Of a stretch of DNA of 64,000 bases, positions 44,272 through 52,997 are shown piece after piece. The notes under the pieces are model-generated. The model did no database searches. It was not told where the DNA came from and worked only from the letters and a program-made list of their open reading frames with translations. The translations under genes and the position numbers were made by a program. The DNA lies in NCBI RefSeq assembly GCF_022267555.1, contig NZ_CP073586.1, forward strand, positions 2,657,501 through 2,721,500. The letters run 5' to 3'. Source of the DNA: Proteiniphilum propionicum (GTDB taxonomy: Bacteria; Bacteroidota; Bacteroidia; Bacteroidales; Dysgonomonadaceae). Positions within the stretch are counted from its first letter, which is position 1, and each line of letters begins with the position of its first letter.

Positions 44272-44308
44272 ATGAGAAGTCTTTGAAAATATAAAGTATT
44301 AAAATAAT

Positions 44309-45274
44309 ATGAAGACAAGATATAAAACATTACTTGGGATATTGCTGCTTGCTCTTCCTGCTCTTATGTTCCTTTCGTGCGGAGATGATGAGGATATCAC
44401 TCCCGTCGCGGAGCTTTCTGACCTGGTAATTGAGAAGGAGCAGGTGAAGATTTTAGTCGGTGATAAGGCAGAACTGGAGATTGTGAAAGGTAATAATGAT
44501 TATAAGGCTTTTTCATTGAATGAAGAGATAGCTATTGTGGGTATCTCTGGCAACAAGCTGATTATAGATGCGTTGGAGAGAGGAAACACCTCGGTTATTG
44601 TATCGGACGGAAGCGCTCAGTATCGCTCCATTGGCATCATCACTTATTACGATGCAATAAAGGTGGAGAATGAGGCGGTAAAAATGATGCTGCCTCTGGG
44701 TACCTTCAAGACGAAGAGTGTGGCGATACTGCAGGGGAACGGTGATTACCGTGCTGAAAGCAGCGATGAGGAAATAGTGTTCGTAAGAACATCTGGTGAA
44801 TCGCTGCTCATCACAGGGAGAAAAGAGGGAAAGGCAAGCATCACCCTGACAGACGCACTTGATATCACTACCACCATACAGGTGGAGGTGATATCTACAA
44901 CCGATCCTTACGACGAATCGGAACTCGATGCGATAATGAAGAAGGAGACATTGAGCTATGTGTTTAACAACTCTGTTGAGGAGAACGCTACTACATACTT
45001 CACCCCGCTTAACAGAATTGAAAACGGGAGGAATCTGTACGGATGGGATTATTATAACTTCTATTACCTGAAGATTTATTTCTCCGGAGACAAAGAGGTC
45101 GGGAAGAAAGAAAACGCTTCTCTCGTCTATCGCTACGGATCGACAAGCATCTCTGCCGATCATATAGATTTTGAGATTATAAAGAATGATGGCAATAAGA
45201 TATGGGCGGTTTACTCGTTTATAAGGCTGGAGGTGCTCCATTACGGATATTTTATCCAGAATATTAATCCGTAG
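44309..45274 (+). CDS. Lipoprotein with two bacterial Ig-like repeats (unknown function)
   Basis: A 321-residue lipoprotein with lipobox FLSCG (Cys24) followed by the acidic run GDDEDIT, a likely surface export signal. Two similar beta-rich repeats are seen at about 35-110 and 113-195, each with an EIAIVGISGNKLIIDALERGNTS-type segment (EEIVFVRTSGESLLITGRKEGKAS in the second), as in BIG_2-like domains. The C-terminal 120 residues match nothing I recognise. As last gene of the glycan locus it may bind the substrate or hold enzymes away from the membrane, but no function can be read directly. Confidence 0.7.
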   Translation: MKTRYKTLLGILLLALPALMFLSCGDDEDITPVAELSDLVIEKEQVKILVGDKAELEIVKGNNDYKAFSLNEEIAIVGISGNKLIIDALERGNTSVIVSDGSAQYRSIGIITYYDAIKVENEAVKMMLPLGTFKTKSVAILQGNGDYRAESSDEEIVFVRTSGESLLITGRKEGKASITLTDALDITTTIQVEVISTTDPYDESELDAIMKKETLSYVFNNSVEENATTYFTPLNRIENGRNLYGWDYYNFYYLKIYFSGDKEVGKKENASLVYRYGSTSISADHIDFEIIKNDGNKIWAVYSFIRLEVLHYGYFIQNINP

Positions 45275-45317
45275 GGTTAGCATTTTGAAATATTGTCAGC
45301 AGGAGTGAATGATTTTA

Positions 45318-45356
45318 AACACCGGGGCGGCCATTATGGTTGTCCCGGTGTTGCTT
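45318..45356 (+). terminator. Terminator hairpin after the N-glycan-type locus
   Basis: AACACCGGG (45318-45326) pairs with CCCGGTGTT (45344-45352). The following GCTTGTGCTC has few Ts, so termination on this strand may be inefficient. It separates the operon from the convergent HAD gene. Confidence 0.6.
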
Positions 45357-45411
45357 GTGCTCCCATCAAAGTGTTTGCTGTGTTGGTTAAAGCTGCATTA
45401 TGTTTAAAAGC

Positions 45412-45834
45412 TTAGAAAGACCACCATTTTCTCTTTTTGGGTGCCGGCATAGACGAGTTGCCTGCCATAACCTGAAGGGCATTGCCCCCATCGGCCGTTG
45501 TCCTTATAGCATTGTAGATCACACCCCAGTCGGGTAGCCCCCCCAGGTTTCGGTCGTCGATAAACATATCAGCTTTGAGCTTGCGCGAGAACTCCTCCCG
45601 TTCGATAGTCTCGCCACGGTAGTTTTCGTTCTCCGCAAAAAAATACAATCCCCTTTCGGCACAGTAGTCCACCGCCTCCTGCAGAAGCCGGCCTCGCCTT
45701 ACTGTCCACAATATAAGCTTATGGCCGTCTTTCTGAAGTTGCAAAAGTGTCTCTATGGCGAATGGAATGGGTTTGCCAATCTCAGGATAGGCATGCTCCA
45801 CGATGGTTCCGTCAAAATCTACGGCTATAATCAT
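45412..45834 (-). CDS. Small HAD-superfamily hydrolase
   Basis: A 140-residue HAD-fold protein. Motif I is VDFDGTIV (5-12), motif II LWTVRRG (about 43-49) and the C-terminal acidic motif MFIDDRNLGG (about 90-99). The short length, without a large cap domain, resembles the B. thetaiotaomicron BT0820-type hydrolases of unknown substrate. It is a single gene transcribed towards the N-glycan-type locus. Confidence 0.82.
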   Translation of the reverse strand: MIIAVDFDGTIVEHAYPEIGKPIPFAIETLLQLQKDGHKLILWTVRRGRLLQEAVDYCAERGLYFFAENENYRGETIEREEFSRKLKADMFIDDRNLGGLPDWGVIYNAIRTTADGGNALQVMAGNSSMPAPKKRKWWSF

Positions 45835-45941
45835 AACCTATTGCTTCAGTTTGTTGATTAGAAGTGCAAAGGTACAAAAATAGCCCGACAACCAAGAACT
45901 GATGCCTTAAAAAAGGGAAAATACCGATATGTTTGAAGTAT

Positions 45942-46139
45942 TTAAACCACATTCAGAACACCTTCGATAATTTCCTCCTTACGCAATTGTTTAAGAATTT
46001 GATAGTCCTTGTTGCATTTTGCCTTTTTACCGTGTGCCAGCTTATATACTCGCAACGGGTTTGACTGGTATTGCCTTGCAATGGAGCGATAAATATCTTT
46101 GTTTTCTGATTTAAACAGATATTTGTACAAACCAACCAT
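45942..46139 (-). CDS. Small conserved Bacteroidota protein (unknown function)
   Basis: A 65-residue basic protein, MVGLYKYLFKSENKDIYRSI..., with a helical RVYKLAHGKKAKCNKDYQILKQLRKEEII core. I recognise the LxVYKLAHGKxAKxxKDYxILKxLKExxII pattern from small uncharacterised proteins of Bacteroidales, which supports it as a real gene. The size and helix-turn-helix-like pattern could suit a DNA-binding protein; this is not established. Confidence 0.65.
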   Translation of the reverse strand: MVGLYKYLFKSENKDIYRSIARQYQSNPLRVYKLAHGKKAKCNKDYQILKQLRKEEIIEGVLNVV

Positions 46140-46563
46140 AATGCATGGATTAAATTGATATTATAAACTATGACTTTTTAAAGTCAATTGCTTTCCCCGC
46201 CAAGATGATTTTCCAATTTTAATTTTCCATCTATGATATTTTCTTTATTAATGGCGAAAAAAGAGAGTGTCTCATTATTGTAGAAACGGCCCTTGCTGGT
46301 TGCAAAAATAGGACAATTTTTTTAATAAAAAAATATTTTTCTGACAATTTTATTATTTTTTTTAAAAACTTTAAAAACTCAAAGTAGGCTGTTGGCGGTT
46401 TATAATTAAAAAATAGTACTTCTGAACTGTTAACGTTACGAAAATGAAGTGAGGGGAATGGGATTTATTTTAAATTTGCGTTTGGAAAAATAGTTCTACT
46501 ACATATTGGGCACAATCGAGTTTTCATTACCAGCTTAATATGCAGATTTTGTTTTGAAATTAT
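46140..46563. other. AT-rich intergenic region
   Basis: No gene is seen. On the minus strand TATTTTTG (46304-46311) could be a -7 box for the small protein, though 165 bp from its start. On the plus strand TAAATTTG (46471-46478) could serve the GHL10 gene, giving a leader of about 240 nt that contains the 16-bp repeats. Confidence 0.35.
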
Positions 46564-46643
46564 TTTTAGTATCCGGCCGTTTTATCATCCTGCAGTTTTA
46601 GTAGCCAGTTGTTTTAGTATCCGGCCGTTTTATTATTTGGTGG
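46564..46643. repeat. 16-bp degenerate tandem repeat upstream of the GHL10 gene
   Basis: Five consecutive 16-bp units: TTTTAGTATCCGGCCG, TTTTATCATCCTGCAG, TTTTAGTAGCCAGTTG, TTTTAGTATCCGGCCG, TTTTATTATTTGGTGG. Units one and four are identical. The pattern decays over the next 30 bp. It ends 80 bp before the start codon. Confidence 0.8.
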
Positions 46644-46723
46644 ATTTTAAGCAGGCCGTTTGATATTTCGTGGTTATTATGAGTTAATAGTTTAGTATTC
46701 AGTTATATTTTGAAGTTTTTTTA

Positions 46724-48298
46724 ATGTACAAAATATCTCTCTTTCTCTATCTCTTTTTATTTGTCTCTATAAGCGCTTTCTCTGCCGGGCCGCCGACTGT
46801 TGAAAGGGCTGCCACGGGAAAAGCTGAAAATGCAATAGCCACCGAGGGAATTCTTGCCGAGGGAATACCTGCAACGGGAATAGCCGAAACGGAAATACCT
46901 GCAACTGGAATACCGGCAACGGAAGTGAGGGCGGTATGGCTGACCACCAACTATGGGCTTGACTGGCCTCGTAACAGGAGTAACATAGAAGTGCAGAAGA
47001 GGGAACTGACGGATATACTGGATAATCTGCAGAAGCACAATTTCAATACTGTCATGTTTCAGGTAAGGGCAAGGGGTGAGGTGTTATATAACTCTGATAT
47101 TGAGCCGATGTCGTTGATGATTGCATCTCGGGGACCAGGTAGGAGAGCCTTTGATCCGCTGGCTTTTGCCGTTGAAGAGTGCCACAGAAGGGGACTGGAA
47201 TGCCATGCCTGGATGGTGACCTATCCGTTGGGAGGTGATAAGCATGTGCGCGAGCTGGGCTCAAAGTCGGTGACAAAAAAAAACCCCTCTTTAACTAAAA
47301 AATTCAGGGGCGAATGGTTTCTCGACCCGGGAAATCCAAGGACGGACGACTACCTTCTTTCGATTGTGAACGAGATTGTTACAAATTATGATGTGGATGG
47401 GATACATTTCGACTATATACGGTACCCTGACAACAGGGGACAGTTCCCCGACGATGGGATGTACCGTCTGTATGGCAAGGGCAAGTCGCGAGCCGATTGG
47501 CGCAGGGATAACATCACCCGCTTTGTGACGAAGGCGTATGACCGGGTTAAAAAGGTAAAACCGTGGGTACAAGTGAGCAGCTCGCCACTAGGCCGTTACC
47601 GTGCTTTGGAAAACGTGGGGCACGGATGGACTGCCCTTGAAACGGTCTATCAGGATGCGGGGCGGTGGATGAGGATAGGTAAGCATGATGCGCTCTACCC
47701 GATGATGTATTACAAGGAGGCGCTGTTTTATCCTTTTGTGGACGATTGGGTCAGGCAGGGGAACGGACGTATTGTGGTGCCGGGATTGGGAGCCTACCAG
47801 ATGGTGGAGCTTGGATGGTCGCAGCAGGATATACTTAACCAGGTTGATTATACACGGCAAAAGAAAGTGTATGGCCAGGCATATTTCCGTGCGGAGAACG
47901 TGTTGGCCAATACGAAGGGAATTCTGAGGTCGTTGGAGGAGTACTACCGATACCCGGCAAAGTTGCCTGCAATGACCTGGCTGAGCAGTTCGGCGCCAGC
48001 AATGCCGCACGAAATAAGGGCGGAGAAGAGGGAGGATGGACTGTTTGAACTGGCATGGGAATCGGCCCATGATGGCGAAAGGGTGACTTACAACGTGTAT
48101 CGTTGCCGGACGGAGCATCTCGACAGGGAGGACGCGGCGAATATCCTGGCGGTGGGACTAAGACAGCCGCTGCTGGCAATAAGTGTGCCTGACAACGATG
48201 AGGCGTTTTATTACTTTGTAACTGTATCGGACTCGTTCCATAACGAGAGTGAGGCAAGTTTGCCGGCTTTTTTCTTTCATTCTGAAATGGAAAAATGA
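46724..48298 (+). CDS. Secreted GHL10/DUF187-family glycoside hydrolase-like protein
   Basis: A 524-residue exported protein of the GHL10 (YngK-like) family. A signal peptide ends near residue 20. Residues about 28-66 are a low-complexity stretch built of IPATGI-like units. The TIM-barrel domain starts at TEVRAVWLTTNYGLDWPRN and contains LTDILDNLQKHNFNTVMFQVRARGEVLYNS, YDVDGIHFDYIRYP and WVQVSSSPLG, as in the family. A C-terminal FN3-like segment (about 430-515, FELAWESAHDGERVTYNVYR) follows. Some GHL10 relatives act on peptidoglycan-derived or other glycans; the substrate here is unknown. It stands alone with a repeat-containing leader. Confidence 0.85.
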   Translation: MYKISLFLYLFLFVSISAFSAGPPTVERAATGKAENAIATEGILAEGIPATGIAETEIPATGIPATEVRAVWLTTNYGLDWPRNRSNIEVQKRELTDILDNLQKHNFNTVMFQVRARGEVLYNSDIEPMSLMIASRGPGRRAFDPLAFAVEECHRRGLECHAWMVTYPLGGDKHVRELGSKSVTKKNPSLTKKFRGEWFLDPGNPRTDDYLLSIVNEIVTNYDVDGIHFDYIRYPDNRGQFPDDGMYRLYGKGKSRADWRRDNITRFVTKAYDRVKKVKPWVQVSSSPLGRYRALENVGHGWTALETVYQDAGRWMRIGKHDALYPMMYYKEALFYPFVDDWVRQGNGRIVVPGLGAYQMVELGWSQQDILNQVDYTRQKKVYGQAYFRAENVLANTKGILRSLEEYYRYPAKLPAMTWLSSSAPAMPHEIRAEKREDGLFELAWESAHDGERVTYNVYRCRTEHLDREDAANILAVGLRQPLLAISVPDNDEAFYYFVTVSDSFHNESEASLPAFFFHSEMEK

Positions 48299-48353
48299 CT
48301 TTAACAGCCTCTATTTTATATTGCAAATACTCGGAAAAGTCGAAAAAATAGAA

Positions 48354-48361
48354 TAATTTTG
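48354..48361 (+). promoter_or_regulatory. -7 box before the Fur-type gene
   Basis: TAATTTTG matches TAnnTTTG, only 6 bp before the annotated ATG at 48368. Either the mRNA is nearly leaderless or translation begins at the internal ATG of residue 16 (48413). Confidence 0.4.
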
Positions 48362-48367
48362 TAATTT

Positions 48368-49039
48368 ATGGACGGCAGTCAGAAATTAAAGAAACAGGTA
48401 AAGGAGGAGTTTATGGAGTACCTTACTCTTCATAAACACCGCAAAACTCCGGAGCGTTTTGCTATCCTTGACCATATATACTCAATAAAAGGACATTTCG
48501 ACATGGATTCATTATACAAATCGATGATCGAGGTGAATTTTCGTGTGAGCCGTGCAACACTATACAACACTATCCAGCTGCTGCATGATTGCGGGCTGGT
48601 GGTGAAGCATCAGTTCGGGGGGAACATATCTAAATATGAGAGGGCATACGGGAACGAAAACCATAACCATCTGATATGTACCACCTGCGGTGAGGTGCGG
48701 GAGATGAAGAACGAAGACCTGCTGACATCTGCTCAGCTGAAAAAGATAAGGAAGTTCACGGTGAGCTACTATAGCATGTATATATACGGTACGTGCAGCA
48801 AGTGTACGCATGCCAAGCGGATGAAACTGAGGAGGCTGGCACGTACAAATATTTCCGGGAGGGCCAAAAAAAGCAGTACGGGCGGACGGACCCCAAAAAG
48901 CAGTACGGGCGGAGGGACCCCAAAAAGCAGTACGGGCGGGCGGGCCAAAAAAAGCAGTCCTGTCAAGCTGGCCAAAAAAAGCAGTGGCAAAAACAACGGA
49001 GCTGATAAAACCGGCGGCGACAGCCTGAATGAAAAATAG
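48368..49039 (+). CDS. Fur-family regulator with a repetitive lysine-rich tail
   Basis: A 223-residue protein. The first 145 residues are a Fur/PerR-type winged helix and dimer domain: KHRKTPERFAILDHIYSIKGHFDMDSLY, VSRATLYNTIQLLHDCGLV, HNHLICTTCGEV and GTCSKC, the last two being the pairs of cysteines for structural zinc. The last 70 residues are unusual: KKSSTGG-type units (STGGRTPKSSTGGGTPKSSTGG) encoded by 24-27-bp DNA repeats around 48867-48960, a basic histone-like tail. It would sense iron or peroxide; which one is unclear. It is 53 bp before the chosen purA start and may be co-transcribed with it. Confidence 0.87.
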   Translation: MDGSQKLKKQVKEEFMEYLTLHKHRKTPERFAILDHIYSIKGHFDMDSLYKSMIEVNFRVSRATLYNTIQLLHDCGLVVKHQFGGNISKYERAYGNENHNHLICTTCGEVREMKNEDLLTSAQLKKIRKFTVSYYSMYIYGTCSKCTHAKRMKLRRLARTNISGRAKKSSTGGRTPKSSTGGGTPKSSTGGRAKKSSPVKLAKKSSGKNNGADKTGGDSLNEK

Positions 49040-49092
49040 GCTGAAGAATGTATATTTCAATGACAAAAAAAGATATAACTGAAAAAACAAAA

Positions 49093-50355
49093 ATGAAGGT
49101 CGATGTAATCTTAGGGCTCCAGTGGGGCGACGAAGGCAAAGGTAAGATAGTGGACGTGCTTACGCCAAACTATGAGATGGTAGCGCGTTTTCAGGGTGGG
49201 CCTAATGCGGGTCATACCCTTGAGTTTGAAGGGGAAAAATATATTCTAAAATCGATTCCATCGGGGATCTTCCAGCAGGGGAAGCTCAATATCATTGGTA
49301 ATGGTGTGGTGATTGACCCGGCTCTGTTCAAACAGGAGGTTGAGGCACTGGAGACTACCGGCCACACGCTTACCGACAAGCTCTGCATCTCTAAAAAGGC
49401 TCACCTGATATTGCCAACGCACCGGTTGCTTGACGCTGCATCGGAGAGGGCGATGGGTGAATCGAAGATAGGTACTACTGGACGTGGCATTGGGCCGGCA
49501 TATACCGATAAGATAAGCCGCCACGGACTGAGGGTGGGCGACCTTTTAAATAACTTTGAAGAGAAGTACCGCAGGGCGGTGGAAAGACATAAAGAGATAC
49601 TGGATAGCTATAATTTCGAATATGACCTGCAGGAGTTGGAACCGGAATGGTTTGCAGGGGTGGAGAAGATGAAGGAGTTCCAGATTATAGACAGTGAACA
49701 TGTTATAAACAGGCATCTTGCCGAAGGCGGAAGCATACTGGCTGAGGGCGCACAGGGATCGATGCTTGATATTGATTTCGGCTCTTACCCGTTCGTGACC
49801 TCCTCAAACACAGTGTGCGCGGGAGCATGCACCGGCCTTGGTGTGGCACCGGGAAAGATTGGTGAGGTGTATGGTATTTTCAAGGCCTATTGTACACGCG
49901 TGGGGAGCGGGCCGTTCCCTACGGAGCTGTTCGATGATGAGGGCCAGAAATTGCGCGACAACGGAAATGAATATGGGTCGGTTACCGGACGGCCGCGCCG
50001 TTGCGGGTGGATTGACCTGGTGGCGCTTCGATATACGGTTATGCTGAACGGGGTGACTAAGCTGGTGATGATGAAAAGTGATGTGCTGGACAGCTTCGAT
50101 ACTATAAAGGCATGTGTGGCTTACAATATTGATGGTGAAGAGATTGAGGAGCTGCCGTTTGATATTGCGGAAGGTATTGAACCAGTATTCGTGGAGCTGC
50201 CCGGATGGAAGACGGATATGTCCAAGATGCAGTCGGAGGATGAATTTCCAGAGGAGTTTAATAACTACATCACCTTCCTTGAAGAGGAGCTTGGCGTGCC
50301 TGTTGCTATTGTTTCGGTAGGTCCCGACCGTGCCCAGACAATTATACGGGGATGA
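49093..50355 (+). CDS. purA: Adenylosuccinate synthetase
   Basis: Joins IMP and aspartate with GTP in the first step of AMP synthesis. The protein has the N-terminal GLQWGDEGKGKIVD P-loop-like motif with the catalytic aspartate, FQGGPNAGHTL, IGTTGRGIGPAYTDK, EGAQGSMLDIDFGSYPFVTSSN and the C-terminal guanine loop VGPDRAQTI. The ATG at 49093 (MKVDVILGLQWG) is chosen from family N-termini; in-frame ATGs at 49048 and 49060 would add a poorly conserved lysine-rich extension. The product is 420 residues, normal length. Confidence 0.95.
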   Translation: MKVDVILGLQWGDEGKGKIVDVLTPNYEMVARFQGGPNAGHTLEFEGEKYILKSIPSGIFQQGKLNIIGNGVVIDPALFKQEVEALETTGHTLTDKLCISKKAHLILPTHRLLDAASERAMGESKIGTTGRGIGPAYTDKISRHGLRVGDLLNNFEEKYRRAVERHKEILDSYNFEYDLQELEPEWFAGVEKMKEFQIIDSEHVINRHLAEGGSILAEGAQGSMLDIDFGSYPFVTSSNTVCAGACTGLGVAPGKIGEVYGIFKAYCTRVGSGPFPTELFDDEGQKLRDNGNEYGSVTGRPRRCGWIDLVALRYTVMLNGVTKLVMMKSDVLDSFDTIKACVAYNIDGEEIEELPFDIAEGIEPVFVELPGWKTDMSKMQSEDEFPEEFNNYITFLEEELGVPVAIVSVGPDRAQTIIRG

Positions 50356-50414
50356 ACTTTTGCGGGGAGTAAATGTTAATTAGAAAACATCATTGCTTCA
50401 TCAATTAATTATTT

Positions 50415-51101
50415 ATGACAACAATCTGGATTTTATTTATAGCTATTGCAGTGGCCGGGTGGATAGTACAGGGTACGCTGCAGAGCCGGTTTAAAAAATA
50501 TTCAAGGATCCCTGTCCGCAACGGTATGACGGGCAGGGACGTGGCCGAAAAGATGCTGCACGACAATGGCATCTATGATGTGCAGGTGATATCAGTGAGG
50601 GGGCAGCTGACGGACCACTACAATCCGCTGAACAAGACAATTAACCTGAGCGAGCCGGTATATGGCTCCAACAGCGTGGCGGCTGCAGCAGTAGCCGCAC
50701 ACGAGACAGGCCACGCCATACAGCATGCCTTGGGGTATGCACCACTGAAAATGCGATCGGCATTGGTGCCTGTGATCTCATCTACCTCTAAATGGGTGAT
50801 GTGGGTGATATTGCTGGGGATAATCATGATTCAGACTTTTCCGATGCTCTTGTGGTTCGGAATAGGTATGTTTGCACTGACAACCCTTTTCAGCTTTATT
50901 ACACTGCCGGTGGAGAAGAACGCGACAAACCGTGCGATCCGATGGCTGAGCAGTGCCGGTATAACCGATATGAGCAACCATAACCAGGCTGAAGATGCGC
51001 TACGGTGGGCGGGATATACCTATGTGGTTGCGGCTCTCGGCTCACTCGCGACGCTACTCTATTACATAATGATTGCCATGAGCGGCAGCAGGAGGTCGTA
51101 A
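50415..51101 (+). CDS. Membrane zinc metallopeptidase (YugP-like, COG2738)
   Basis: A 228-residue protein with an N-terminal membrane helix (about 2-20), the zinc site HETGH (96-100) in AAAVAAHETGHAIQHALGY, and further hydrophobic segments at about 125-170 and 205-222. It matches the neutral zinc peptidase family found widely in Firmicutes and Bacteroidota, of uncertain substrate. It follows purA by 59 bp and ends with a perfect hairpin terminator. Confidence 0.87.
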   Translation: MTTIWILFIAIAVAGWIVQGTLQSRFKKYSRIPVRNGMTGRDVAEKMLHDNGIYDVQVISVRGQLTDHYNPLNKTINLSEPVYGSNSVAAAAVAAHETGHAIQHALGYAPLKMRSALVPVISSTSKWVMWVILLGIIMIQTFPMLLWFGIGMFALTTLFSFITLPVEKNATNRAIRWLSSAGITDMSNHNQAEDALRWAGYTYVVAALGSLATLLYYIMIAMSGSRRS

Positions 51102-51121
51102 CATAAACTGATAAATATTTT

Positions 51122-51154
51122 CTAAAGACGGCAACATTTGCCGTCTTTAGCTGT
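51122..51154 (+). terminator. Perfect hairpin terminator after the zinc peptidase
   Basis: CTAAAGACGGCAA (51122-51134) and TTGCCGTCTTTAG (51138-51150) form 13 perfect base pairs around CAT. It lies 20 bp after the peptidase stop. The T-run is short (CTGTTT). Confidence 0.7.
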
Positions 51155-51182
51155 TTAAGAGAGAAACTAACTATGCAATGCA

Positions 51183-52115
51183 ATGAAAACAATCTTAATT
51201 ACAGGTGGTTCGGGCATGGTTGGGAAAAAGCTTTCTGAATTGCTTCTTGAGAAAGGATACAAAGTGATCTGGCTCAGCCGCGAAAGATATTTGAAAGCGG
51301 AGATTCCACGATATAGGTGGAACTACCTGAAAAACGAAATAGACAAAGATGCGGTGGAGCAGGCCGATGTGATTATTCACCTGTCGGGATCGAACCTTGG
51401 AGAGGAGTCCTGGACAAAAAAGAAAAAGAAAAAGATTGTGGAGAGCCGGGTGAATACGGCAAAGCTACTGCTGGAAACGGTTAAATTGACGGATAAAAAG
51501 CCGGAGGCGTTTATCTCGGCTTCGGCTGTGGGTTTCTACGGTACTGAGATAGGTGAGAGAATATTCATTGAGGACGATAATCCCGCAAGAAGCGATTTTT
51601 TGAGCAGCACCTGCAGGAAATGGGAAGCTGCCGCAGGCATGTTTCAGGAAGAGATGGGGATTCGTACAGTAGTGATGCGTACAGCCTTCGTTATATCGAA
51701 CGATAGCGAGGGATTCAAAAAGATGATGCTCCCCACAAGGTTCGGGCTGGGGGCACCGTTAGGATCGGGAAGGCAATACCTGAGCTGGATTCATATTGAT
51801 GATCTCTGCAGGCTTTATATAAGGGCAGTTGAGGATGCATCGATGAAGGGTGTTTATAACGCCGTTGCACCTGAATTTACTACCAATGCGCAGTTTATGA
51901 AGACGCTATCGAAGGTGATGAAGCGCCCTTTTTTTCTGCCCCGTGTGCCGTCGTTTTTATTGAGGATGTTCATGGGCGAGGCTTCCATGATGATTCTCTA
52001 CGGGAGCCGCATATCATCGGAAAAGGTTCGTGCTGCCGGCTATGAGTTTCTTTATCCGGCAGCTAGGGAAGCTATATCTGCTGCACTTGAAAACGATAAA
52101 ATAAGGCTGGAATAA
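51183..52115 (+). CDS. TIGR01777-family NAD(P)-dependent epimerase/dehydratase
   Basis: A 310-residue short-chain dehydrogenase-fold protein of the YfcH type. The dinucleotide site ILITGGSGMVGKKLSELL (4-21) and IIHLSGSNLGEESW (about 65-78), the SASAVGFYG active-site segment (about 112-120), and the C-terminal DUF1731-like part (FFLPRVPSFLLRMFMGEASMMIL) are all typical. The in vivo reaction is not known for the family. It is a single gene between two terminators or gaps. Confidence 0.88.
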   Translation: MKTILITGGSGMVGKKLSELLLEKGYKVIWLSRERYLKAEIPRYRWNYLKNEIDKDAVEQADVIIHLSGSNLGEESWTKKKKKKIVESRVNTAKLLLETVKLTDKKPEAFISASAVGFYGTEIGERIFIEDDNPARSDFLSSTCRKWEAAAGMFQEEMGIRTVVMRTAFVISNDSEGFKKMMLPTRFGLGAPLGSGRQYLSWIHIDDLCRLYIRAVEDASMKGVYNAVAPEFTTNAQFMKTLSKVMKRPFFLPRVPSFLLRMFMGEASMMILYGSRISSEKVRAAGYEFLYPAAREAISAALENDKIRLE

Positions 52116-52295
52116 ACATCAATTACTGCATTAATTTTCTGAAAAACGGATTTGTACGGATAGGTTTAGCTTACACGCTGATTACCAACACTGTATGCTA
52201 GGCTATGAGATTATAGCACAAATTTGAAAATCCACAGTGTCAAAATAATACAAATATTTGCAATTATAGTTATATAATACTGTGTAAAATAGATT

Positions 52296-52303
52296 TATAT
52301 TTG
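52296..52303 (+). promoter_or_regulatory. -7 box of the small lipoprotein gene
   Basis: TATATTTG matches TAnnTTTG and lies 25 bp before the start codon at 52329. No -33 box at the usual distance is seen. Confidence 0.45.
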
Positions 52304-52328
52304 TTTTGTACATTTAAATTTTATCAAG

Positions 52329-52829
52329 ATGAATAAATACATGTTATTCTTGATTCTTGTAGTAGCGGTTTTTGCAGGATGCAAGCAAAAGGAACAGGTT
52401 AAGACTGTCGACCTTGCCGCTGTGGAGGATACTGTATCTATTGAAGCAGACAAATTCCATAGTGCATATGCTTCGAACGATTTGAATACGTACTCTGCAT
52501 ATCTATTGGATGATGTGCTGGTCTGCGGTACAGATCCACGTGAACTGTGGTCTAAAAAACAATTTGCAGAATACAGGAATGATCAATTTCCCGACTCCGT
52601 CATCTTAGAGACAATTCCGCTTCAGAAAGAGATTAAAGTTTCTCCTGACGGGAAGTCCGCAATTGTTGTTGTGCAACTATTCGTGCCCGCTATAAGCTCC
52701 AAGATACCGGTACGTAACATTACCCATATGCTGAAGGCTGGCGATAAATGGAAAATCGATTTTATAAGTTTTTCCTTAATCACTGAAAATGAAAATATAG
52801 AAAAGTTGGATATGGCGTTGACAAAGTAA
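52329..52829 (+). CDS. Small lipoprotein with SnoaL/NTF2-like (DUF4440) fold
   Basis: A 166-residue lipoprotein with lipobox VFAGC (Cys18). The rest resembles the cone-shaped NTF2-like fold: KFHSAYASNDLNTYSAYLLDDVLVCGTDPRELWSKKQFAEY, then a beta sheet ending in GDKWKIDFISFSLI. Proteins of this type bind small molecules or serve as partners to others; no catalytic residue is evident. It is a lone gene converging on the tricorn-like protease. Confidence 0.72.
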   Translation: MNKYMLFLILVVAVFAGCKQKEQVKTVDLAAVEDTVSIEADKFHSAYASNDLNTYSAYLLDDVLVCGTDPRELWSKKQFAEYRNDQFPDSVILETIPLQKEIKVSPDGKSAIVVVQLFVPAISSKIPVRNITHMLKAGDKWKIDFISFSLITENENIEKLDMALTK

Positions 52830-52927
52830 TTATATTATAATGAAATATACCTTGACTATGATAATAAATAAAACAGGCTGTTATATTTAATAGCATTTCA
52901 TTTTATTAAATCACTTTCTCTGTTTTT

Positions 52928-52963
52928 ATACCTGTTTTTTACAAACAAAAAACAGGTATTTTT
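52928..52963. terminator. Bidirectional terminator
   Basis: ATACCTGTTTTTT (52928-52940) pairs with AAAAAACAGGTAT (52947-52959), with T-runs on both strands. It separates the lipoprotein gene (plus) from the tricorn-like gene (minus). Confidence 0.8.
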
Positions 52964-52997
52964 AATTTATTACGCCGGGCTATATGTGATTATGTTC

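Noticed and set aside
46564-46643. CRISPR array
   Set aside because: The 16-bp units follow each other without spacers and no cas gene is near.
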